NCBI RefSeq assembly: GCF_010729105.1
Contig: NZ_AP022573.1
Location: forward strand, 5,332,001 to 5,396,000
Direction: 5' to 3'
Length of the DNA: 64,000 bases
From: Mycobacterium saskatchewanense
GTDB taxonomy: Bacteria > Actinomycetota > Actinomycetes > Mycobacteriales > Mycobacteriaceae
A program made the translations under genes and the position numbers. Position 1 is the first letter of the stretch; the number at the start of each line of letters is the position of its first letter. Positions 56,134-64,000 of the stretch are shown here, one piece after another. The notes under the pieces were generated by a model that saw nothing but the letters and a program-made list of their open reading frames with translations, ran no database searches and had not been told where the DNA came from.

Positions 56134-56223
56134 GATGGTTAAGTCAGCCCAGACGATCGCCGTCGGCGTCGGCGGGTCCGCGACCACCATCGATCCGGTG
56201 GCCGCGCGCTCGCGGAATTCCTA
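56134..56223 (+). pseudogene. Probable universal-stress-protein N-terminal remnant
   Basis: An ATG at 56134 with a good AGGAGA ribosome site opens a 29-codon ORF. Its SAQTIAVGVGGSATTIDP resembles the first strand of a Usp domain, after which it stops at a TAG. The kinase gene starts 91 bp later. In M. tuberculosis, Rv3134c (usp) and devR precede devS, so this could be the stub left after deletion of the rest of usp and devR. Confidence 0.4.
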
Positions 56224-56248
56224 GGGCCTTGCCTACCACCGGGGTTGA

Positions 56249-58030
<1,782 letters not shown>

Positions 58031-58078
58031 TGACCGCCGGGCCTTTCGCCGGCACGTCGGAGCTGGCATTCTTAGGCC

Positions 58079-58282
58079 GTGCCACGCAAAGACATCGACC
58101 GCGTCCGCGCGACGACCGCCCTGGAAGTGACCAGGCAGCACCCCGTGCTCGTGCTCTTCGCGGTGTCGCCGGCCCTCGCACTGGTCGGCGCGATCTGGTG
58201 GCTCGCGGGCGCGGGCTGGGCCATCCTGTCGGCCCTGGTGTTCCTGCTGGTCGGTGCGGGGCTGATCGTGATGAGGCGCTGA
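58079..58282 (+). CDS. Small two-helix membrane protein, unknown function
   Basis: A 67-residue protein. A charged N-terminus is followed by two hydrophobic helices (VLVLFAVSPALALVGAIWWL; ILSALVFLLVGAGLIVM) and ends in basic residues. A GTG start is used. It is convergent with fprA, 6 bp apart. No function is assignable; size and topology suggest a membrane peptide. Confidence 0.6.
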   Translation: MPRKDIDRVRATTALEVTRQHPVLVLFAVSPALALVGAIWWLAGAGWAILSALVFLLVGAGLIVMRR

Positions 58283-58288
58283 CGCCGG

Positions 58289-59656
58289 TCAGCCGTGGCC
58301 GATGCGCAGCAGGTCGGTCAGATTCGGCAGCTTGACGCGGGGTCGCCCGTGCGGTTCGCCCGCGGCCCGTTCGTGGCGGTCGATGACCTCCCAGTGCGCG
58401 GCCGTGACCAGCCTGGGCTGCCGCGAAGCCAGCCACTCGGCCAGCGCATCGCGGTGGTCCGGCGGGAAGTCCGTTAGCCCGCCCTCGCCGGCGCGGGCCA
58501 GGTCGCCGAGCAAGGTGTCGACGGTGTCCTGCGAGTCCTTCTTATTGGTGCCGATCACGCCGGTGGGCCCGCGCTTGATCCACCCGACGACGTATTCGTT
58601 GCGGCGGCCGTCGACCCGGCCGTCGGTGTTGGGGATCGTGCCCGTCTTCTCGTCGAAAGGCAGGCCGGCCGTCGGCACGCCCCGGTAACCGACCGAGCGG
58701 ACGACCAGCTGAACGGGCAGTTCCTCGCGCTCGCCGGTGTCCTTGGCCGACACCCGCCCGCTGGAATCGGTGACCAGCTCGTTGCGGCCCAGCACGATGT
58801 GCTCGACCTTGCCATCGCCGGTGATCTCGATGGGGGAGGTCATGAACCGCAGGACGATGCGGCGGTGACCGGGGCGCGGTGCGCGGCCCGCGTACTCGCG
58901 CAGCACCTTGATGTTCTGCTTGGTCGTCTTGCCCACGGCGGCCGCATCCTCGTCGGTGATGCCCTCCAGCTGTGCGGGGTCGACGACCACGTCGACCCCT
59001 TCGAGTTCCCCGAGCTCGCGCAGCTCAAGCGTGGTGAACGCCGTCTGCAGGGGCCCGCGGCGGCCGAGGACCACCACCTCGTCGACGCCGCAGGGGCGCA
59101 ACGACTCCAGCGCGTGATCGGCGATGTCGGTGAGCTTCAGCGCGTCGGGATCGGTGACCAGGATGCGCGCGACGTCCAGCGCCACGTTGCCATTCCCCAC
59201 CACGACCGCCCGGGCGCCCGACAGATCCGGTGTCGCCTGCGCGAAGTTGGGGTGCGCGTTGTACCAGCCCACGAAGTCGACGGCGGAGATGCTGCCCGGC
59301 AGGTCTTCGCCGGGGATGTTCAATGCCCGGTCGGACTGTGCGCCGACCGCGTAGACGACCGCGTCGTAGCGCTCGGCCAGCTCGCTGGACTGCACGTGTT
59401 CGCCGACCTCCACGTTGCCGAAGAAACGGAAGCGCGGGTCTTCGGCCGTCTTCTCGAACTGCTTGCTGATCGACTTGATCTTGGGGTGATCGGGTGCCAC
59501 GCCGGATCGCACCAACCCCCACGGCGTGGGCAGCATCTCGAGCATGTCGACGGCGACGTCGATGTCCGCGGCAGCGTCGGCCGCCTTGAGTAGCGAGGCC
59601 GCGGCGAAGAAACCCGACGGCCCGGAGCCGACGATAGCTACGTGATATGGACGCAT
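58289..59656 (-). CDS. fprA: NADPH-ferredoxin reductase FprA
   Basis: A 455-residue adrenodoxin-reductase-like flavoprotein. The FAD motif is VAIVGSGPSGFFAAASLLKA, followed by PTPWGLVRSGVAPDHPKIKS; the NADP motif is VVVGNGNVALDVARIL; the C-terminal FAD contact is RRNEYVVGWIKRGPTGVIGT. Length and structure match M. tuberculosis FprA (Rv3106), which passes electrons from NADPH to ferredoxins serving cytochromes P450. The ATG at 59656 is used; codons upstream are not part of it. It is divergent from prfB. Confidence 0.95.
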   Translation of the reverse strand: MRPYHVAIVGSGPSGFFAAASLLKAADAAADIDVAVDMLEMLPTPWGLVRSGVAPDHPKIKSISKQFEKTAEDPRFRFFGNVEVGEHVQSSELAERYDAVVYAVGAQSDRALNIPGEDLPGSISAVDFVGWYNAHPNFAQATPDLSGARAVVVGNGNVALDVARILVTDPDALKLTDIADHALESLRPCGVDEVVVLGRRGPLQTAFTTLELRELGELEGVDVVVDPAQLEGITDEDAAAVGKTTKQNIKVLREYAGRAPRPGHRRIVLRFMTSPIEITGDGKVEHIVLGRNELVTDSSGRVSAKDTGEREELPVQLVVRSVGYRGVPTAGLPFDEKTGTIPNTDGRVDGRRNEYVVGWIKRGPTGVIGTNKKDSQDTVDTLLGDLARAGEGGLTDFPPDHRDALAEWLASRQPRLVTAAHWEVIDRHERAAGEPHGRPRVKLPNLTDLLRIGHG

Positions 59657-59829
59657 ACTCGACCTTCTATCCGTGCCCGGTTCGCGCGCGGGGGCTGCCG
59701 AACTGGGTTGGCGCGCGGGGCGGGGGTGCACATGATCGTGTCTCGATGCTAAACGCATGACCCCTGGTCGTGGCCCGAGCACTCGCCGGGAGCCGAGGTG
59801 CTCCGAGGACCCCGGTAACGTTGTCCGCT

Positions 59830-60951
59830 GTGGAACCCGACCGTCAAGCCGATATCGCCGCCCTCGACGCCACCCTGACGACGGTGGAGCGCGTGCTCGA
59901 TGTGGACGGTCTGCGCGGTCGCATCGAGAAGCTCGAACACGAGGCGTCCGATCCGCAGTTGTGGGATGACCAGGCCCGCGCGCAACGGGTCACCAGCGAG
60001 CTGTCCCACGCCCAGGGGGAGCTGCGCCGGATCCAGGAGCTTCGGCAGCGCCTCGACGACCTGCCGGTGCTGTACGAGTTGGCGGCCGAGGAGGGCGCGG
60101 GCGCCCCGAGCGGGGTTGCCGCGTTCGCCGAAGCCGACGCGGAGCTGAAGTCGCTGCGCGCGGACATCGAGGCCACCGAGGTGCGCACCCTGCTTTCGGG
60201 TGAGTACGACGAACGCGAGGCGCTCGTCACGATCCGCTCCGGCGCCGGCGGGGTGGACGCCGCCGACTGGGCCGAGATGCTGATGCGGATGTACATCCGG
60301 TGGGCCGAGCAACACAAGTATCCCGTCGAGGTGTTCGACATCTCCTATGCGGAGGAGGCCGGGATCAAGAGCGCGACCTTCGCCGTGCACGCCCCGTTCG
60401 CCTACGGCACCTTGTCCGTCGAGCAGGGCACCCATCGGCTGGTGCGCATCAGCCCGTTCGACAACCAAAGCCGGCGCCAGACGTCGTTCGCCGAAGTCGA
60501 GGTGCTGCCGGTGGTGGAAACCACCGATCACATCGACATCCCTGAAGGCGACGTGCGCGTTGACGTTTACCGTTCCAGCGGCCCCGGCGGCCAGTCGGTG
60601 AACACCACCGACTCCGCGGTTCGTTTAACGCACATCCCAACGGGTATCGTCGTGACTTGCCAGAACGAGAAATCGCAGTTGCAGAACAAGGTTTCGGCGA
60701 TGCGGGTGCTCCAAGCAAAATTGTTGGAGCGCAAGCGATTAGAAGAACGCGCTGAGCTCGACGCGTTGAAAGGTGAGGGCGGCAGCTCGTGGGGCAACCA
60801 GATGCGCTCCTATGTGCTGCACCCCTATCAGATGGTCAAGGATTTGCGCACCGAGTACGAGGTGGGCAATCCGGCGGCCGTACTGGACGGAGACATCGAC
60901 GGCTTCCTGGAAGCGGGAATCCGGTGGCGCAACCGAAAAGATGACGACTAA
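59830..60951 (+). CDS. prfB: Peptide chain release factor 2
   Basis: A 373-residue class I release factor. It carries the RF2 stop-recognition tripeptide SPF in [20 protein letters not shown] and the catalytic GGQ in [20 protein letters not shown]. It recognises UGA and UAA. The gene is a single frame with no +1 programmed frameshift of the E. coli type. I use the GTG at 59830. Its end overlaps the mscS-like gene by 11 bp. Confidence 0.95.
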   Translation: MEPDRQADIAALDATLTTVERVLDVDGLRGRIEKLEHEASDPQLWDDQARAQRVTSELSHAQGELRRIQELRQRLDDLPVLYELAAEEGAGAPSGVAAFAEADAELKSLRADIEATEVRTLLSGEYDEREALVTIRSGAGGVDAADWAEMLMRMYIRWAEQHKYPVEVFDISYAEEAGIKSATFAVHAPFAYGTLSVEQGTHRLVRISPFDNQSRRQTSFAEVEVLPVVETTDHIDIPEGDVRVDVYRSSGPGGQSVNTTDSAVRLTHIPTGIVVTCQNEKSQLQNKVSAMRVLQAKLLERKRLEERAELDALKGEGGSSWGNQMRSYVLHPYQMVKDLRTEYEVGNPAAVLDGDIDGFLEAGIRWRNRKDDD

Positions 60952-61927
60952 CACAGTTCTTTCTTGGACGACGACGTTGGGCTGGCACGACTTCTGGCGC
61001 GGCGCCATGGGTCAATGGATCATCACCCGGGGTCTCCGGGTCGTCATGCTGTTGATCGCGGCGGTGTTGGCGGTCCGCTTCGTCACCTGGGTGGCGGAGC
61101 AGGTGACCCGCCATCTCGACGTCGGCTTCGCCGAGAGCGACGCCCTGGTCCGATCGGAAGCGACGAAGCACCGCCAGGCGGTGGCGTCGGTGATCCAGTG
61201 GGTTTCCATCGTCATCATCGCGATCTGGGTCGTCTTGCAGATCGCCGACGTGCTGCAGTTCTCCGTGGGTGGGCTGGTGGCCCCGGCCACGGTGGTGGGC
61301 GCTGCGCTGGGCTTTGGCGCGCAGCAGCTGGTGCGTGACCTGCTCTCGGGCTTCTTCATCATCGTCGAGAAGCAGTACGGTTTCGGCGATCTGGTTGAGC
61401 TCACCATCTCGGGGTCGACTACCGACGCGCGCGGCACGGTCGAGAACGTGACACTGCGGGTGACCAGGCTGCGCTCCTCGAACGGCGAGGTGTTCACCGT
61501 GCCCAACGGCCAGATCGTCAAGGTGAACAACCTCTCCAAGGACTGGGCGCGCGCGGTGGTGGACATTCCGGTCTCCACCGCCGCCGACCTGAACCGGGTC
61601 AATGAGGTCTTGCACCAGGAGTGCGAGCATGCGATGGACAACCCGGTGCTGGGCGAGTTGCTGTTGGACGCGCCCACCCTGATGGGAGTGGAAAGCATCG
61701 AAGTCGACACCGTTACGCTGCGCATGGTGGCGCGCACGCTGCCAGGCAAGCAGTTCGAGGCCGGCCGGCAATTGCGGGTACTGGTCATCCGGGCACTTGC
61801 TCGTGCGGGCATTGTGACGGCGGCGGACGCAAAGGTGGGCCTGGTCGAGGATCCTGCCGTCCCGGCCGCTCAGGCCGCCGAGGAACGGGCCGGCGACGAA
61901 CCCACGGCAGCGGTGCGGCGCCGGTGA
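60941..61927 (+). CDS. MscS-family mechanosensitive channel
   Basis: A 328-residue channel with three helices (about residues 30-50, 90-110, 118-150). The pore helix is [20 protein letters not shown], followed by [17 protein letters not shown], the classic MscS beta domain entry. The C-terminus is a vestibule domain and a Glu/Ala-rich tail. It probably releases solutes on osmotic downshift. Position matches M. tuberculosis Rv3104c. It overlaps prfB and is overlapped by the next gene. Confidence 0.88.
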   Translation: MTTNTVLSWTTTLGWHDFWRGAMGQWIITRGLRVVMLLIAAVLAVRFVTWVAEQVTRHLDVGFAESDALVRSEATKHRQAVASVIQWVSIVIIAIWVVLQIADVLQFSVGGLVAPATVVGAALGFGAQQLVRDLLSGFFIIVEKQYGFGDLVELTISGSTTDARGTVENVTLRVTRLRSSNGEVFTVPNGQIVKVNNLSKDWARAVVDIPVSTAADLNRVNEVLHQECEHAMDNPVLGELLLDAPTLMGVESIEVDTVTLRMVARTLPGKQFEAGRQLRVLVIRALARAGIVTAADAKVGLVEDPAVPAAQAAEERAGDEPTAAVRRR

Positions 61928-62418
61928 AGTTGACGCTGAGCATCCTCGAGAAGCGCAGCGGCGATTCGAAGCGACGCTGGAGCCATCTCTTCGGCGGACG
62001 GATGCGGACCTCGACGCTGGTCCTGATCATCGCCTTCTTCGCGGTGTGGTGGCTGTATGACACGTACCGTCCCGAGCCCGCCCCCAAGCCGCCGCCGCAG
62101 CAGGTGGTGCCGCCGGGCTTCGTGCCCGACCCCAACTACACCTGGGTGCCGCGCAGCCAGGTGCGGCAGCCGCCGGCCACCGTCACGTACACCCCCACCC
62201 CGACGAGCACGACGCCGCCGACGCCGACGACCACGGTGCCGATTCCGGCCACCACGACGACCACCACGCCGCCGTTCGGGCTGCCGGCACTGCCGTGCCT
62301 GCTGCCGCCGCCCTTCTGTCCGCCCAGCCCAAGTCCCACACCATCCCCGACGGCCCCGTCGCAGTTGCCGCAGCCGGGGCCCGGTCCTGCGCCGAGTTCG
62401 TCGCTACCGGCCAGCTGA
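61924..62418 (+). CDS. Proline-rich membrane protein (Rv3103c-like)
   Basis: A 164-residue protein. A basic N-terminus and one helix ([20 protein letters not shown]) are followed by about 100 residues rich in Pro and Thr, outside the membrane, which may cross the cell wall. The GTG overlaps the mscS-like stop (GTGA). Position matches M. tuberculosis Rv3103c. It lies just before ftsEX, so a division-related role is possible but unproven. Confidence 0.78.
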   Translation: MKLTLSILEKRSGDSKRRWSHLFGGRMRTSTLVLIIAFFAVWWLYDTYRPEPAPKPPPQQVVPPGFVPDPNYTWVPRSQVRQPPATVTYTPTPTSTTPPTPTTTVPIPATTTTTTPPFGLPALPCLLPPPFCPPSPSPTPSPTAPSQLPQPGPGPAPSSSLPAS

Positions 62419-62462
62419 CTTTCGCTTGCCGGCGAAATTCACCGCTACACTGGCGTGCCGTG

Positions 62463-63152
62463 ATGATCACCCTTGACCATGTCAGCAAGAAATACAAAGC
62501 GTCGGCGCGTCCTGCCCTGGACGACGTCAACGTCAAGATCGACAAGGGTGAATTCGTCTTCCTCATCGGCCCGTCGGGCTCGGGCAAGTCGACGTTCATG
62601 CGCCTGTTGCTGGGCGAGGAGTCGCCGAACACCGGCGACGTGCGGGTCTCCAAGTTCCACGTCAACAAGCTGCCCGGTCGGCACGTCCCCAAGCTGCGCC
62701 AGGTGATCGGCTGCGTGTTCCAGGACTTCCGCTTGCTGCAGCAGAAGACGGTGTACGAGAACGTCGCTTTTGCGCTGGAGGTCATCGGCAAGCGCGCCGA
62801 CGCGATCAACCGCGTGGTGCCCGACGTGCTCGAGACCGTCGGCCTGTCGGGCAAAGCCAACCGACTGCCGCACGAATTGTCCGGCGGCGAGCAGCAGCGC
62901 GTCGCGATCGCGCGGGCGTTCGTCAACCGACCCCTGGTGCTGCTGGCCGACGAGCCGACTGGCAACCTCGACCCGGACACCAGTAAGGACATCATGGATT
63001 TGTTGGAGCGGATCAACCGCACCGGTACCACGGTGGTGATGGCCACCCACGACCACCACATCGTCGACTCGATGCGGCAGCGGGTCATCGAACTGTCCTT
63101 GGGCAGGCTGGTTCGCGACGAGCAGCGCGGCGTCTACGGGATGGACCGCTAA
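62463..63152 (+). CDS. ftsE: Cell-division ABC ATPase FtsE
   Basis: A 229-residue ABC ATPase. Walker A is GPSGSGKST, the signature is [15 protein letters not shown], Walker B is [14 protein letters not shown] and the switch is ATHDHH. FtsE pairs with FtsX to drive septal peptidoglycan hydrolase activation. The ATG at 62463 gives the conserved start [16 protein letters not shown]; a GTG sits one codon earlier. FtsX follows immediately. Confidence 0.96.
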   Translation: MITLDHVSKKYKASARPALDDVNVKIDKGEFVFLIGPSGSGKSTFMRLLLGEESPNTGDVRVSKFHVNKLPGRHVPKLRQVIGCVFQDFRLLQQKTVYENVAFALEVIGKRADAINRVVPDVLETVGLSGKANRLPHELSGGEQQRVAIARAFVNRPLVLLADEPTGNLDPDTSKDIMDLLERINRTGTTVVMATHDHHIVDSMRQRVIELSLGRLVRDEQRGVYGMDR

Positions 63153-64000
63153 GTGCGCTTTGGCTTCCTCCTGAACGAGGTCCTCACCGGGCTTCGCCGC
63201 AATATCACCATGACGGTCGCGATGATCCTGACTACCGCGATCTCCATCGGCCTGTTCGGCGGCGGCCTGCTGGTGGTGCGATTGGCCGAACATTCGCGGG
63301 CGATCTATCTCGACCGCGTGGAGACGCAGGTGTTCCTGACCGACGACGTCTCCGCCAACGATCCGTCCTGCGGCACCAATCCGTGCAAGGCGCTGCGGGA
63401 GAAGATCGAAGGGCGGCAGGACGTCAAATCGGTACGATTCCTCAACCGGCAGGACGCCTACGACGACGCGATCCGGAAGTTTCCGCAGTACAAGGACGTC
63501 GCCGGAAAGGACTCGTTCCCAGCATCTTTCATTGTCAAGCTGGATAACCCCGAGCAGCACAAGGACTTTGACTCGGCGATGCAGGGTCAGCCCGGCGTGC
63601 TTTCGGTGCTCAACCAGAAAGACCTGATCGACCGGCTGTTCGCGGTGCTGGACGGCTTGAGTAACGCAGCGTTCGCCGTGGCGTTGGTGCAGGCCGTCGG
63701 GGCAATCCTGCTCATAGCCAACATGGTCCAGGTCGCGGCGTACACGCGTCGCACGGAAATCGGGATTATGCGGCTGGTGGGTGCGAGCCGTTGGTACACC
63801 CAGCTGCCCTTCCTGGTGGAGGCGATGGTCGCCGCGACCCTCGGCGTGGCGATCGCAGTCGTAGGTCTGGTGCTGGTCCGGGCGTTATTCCTGGAAAACG
63901 CGCTAAACCAGTTCTACCAAGCCAATTTGATCGCCCGCGTGGACTACGCCGACATCCTTTACATCTCGCCGATCCTCTTCCTGCTCGGCGTGTCGATGGC
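63153..64000 (+). CDS. ftsX: Cell-division protein FtsX (3' partial)
   Basis: The GTG at 63153 follows the ftsE stop directly. The visible 282 codons include an N-terminal helix ([20 protein letters not shown]), an extracytoplasmic domain with a Cys pair ([11 protein letters not shown]), and the permease helices around [20 protein letters not shown] and [20 protein letters not shown]. The reading frame continues past the window; full mycobacterial FtsX is about 297 residues, so about 15 are missing. It couples FtsE ATPase activity to cell-wall hydrolases. Confidence 0.95.
   Translation, partial: MRFGFLLNEVLTGLRRNITMTVAMILTTAISIGLFGGGLLVVRLAEHSRAIYLDRVETQVFLTDDVSANDPSCGTNPCKALREKIEGRQDVKSVRFLNRQDAYDDAIRKFPQYKDVAGKDSFPASFIVKLDNPEQHKDFDSAMQGQPGVLSVLNQKDLIDRLFAVLDGLSNAAFAVALVQAVGAILLIANMVQVAAYTRRTEIGIMRLVGASRWYTQLPFLVEAMVAATLGVAIAVVGLVLVRALFLENALNQFYQANLIARVDYADILYISPILFLLGVSM

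Noticed and set aside
59830..60951. Programmed +1 frameshift in prfB
   Set aside because: The gene reads through in one frame from start to stop, and no in-frame early UGA is present.

Overview
The window is a roughly 69% GC actinobacterial chromosome segment from a Mycobacterium. Gene order matches M. tuberculosis in long blocks (recalled from knowledge of that genome, not searched): aofH-hpx, Rv3169-Rv3168-Rv3167c, Rv3166c-moxR3-Rv3162c, nuoA-N, Rv3143, fadB4-fadE23-fadE24-Rv3137, and fprA-prfB-Rv3104c-Rv3103c-ftsE-ftsX. The PPE genes that sit between these blocks in M. tuberculosis are absent, and accessory genes fill other joints. This fits a slow grower such as a member of the M. avium complex; the species is inferred only.

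Region by region: (1) 1-6.0 kb is a signalling stretch with a CheR-like methyltransferase/PAS protein (5' end outside the window), a stand-alone CheB-like methylesterase, a GT-B glycosyltransferase, an AraC regulator, a STAS anti-sigma antagonist and a collapsed SRPBCC gene. (2) 6.0-18.9 kb is redox and small-molecule metabolism: two flavin amine oxidases around an alpha/beta hydrolase, two LLM flavin oxidoreductases around an MHS transporter, the Rv3169/Rv3168 pair with its divergent TetR gene, an SDR and a DUF222-HNH gene. (3) 18.96-20.03 kb is a frameshifted IS110-family transposase. (4) 20.4-24.5 kb is a translationally coupled MoxR/DUF58/membrane-protein operon. (5) 24.5-40.2 kb is the complete 14-gene complex I operon on the minus strand. 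It carries two small MIRU-like elements at nuoF/nuoG and nuoL/nuoM, each encoding a tiny ORF that overlaps the next gene's start. (6) 40.5-49.5 kb holds the Rv3143-like receiver and a ten-gene catabolic island: HGD-like dioxygenase, hydrolase, CoA-transferase, HMG-CoA-lyase-like enzyme, TetR, acyl-CoA dehydrogenase, APH-type kinase, DUF6285, NTF2-like and YceI genes. (7) 49.7-55.4 kb is the fadE24-fadE23-YhdH-fadB4 operon with the HisN-like phosphatase upstream. (8) 55.4-58.3 kb holds a DevS/DosT-type heme sensor kinase without its response regulator, preceded by what looks like a usp remnant. (9) 58.3-64 kb is the conserved fprA, prfB, mscS-like, ftsE, ftsX block; ftsX runs off the end.

The most interesting signals are the MIRU-like coupling ORFs inside the nuo operon, a perfect 24-bp palindrome in front of fadE24, an 18-bp near-palindrome in front of the catabolic island, the adjacent acyl-CoA dehydrogenase and APH-kinase genes that resemble a split ACAD10/11, and the orphaned DevS-like kinase. 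No CRISPR array, tRNA or rRNA was recognised.
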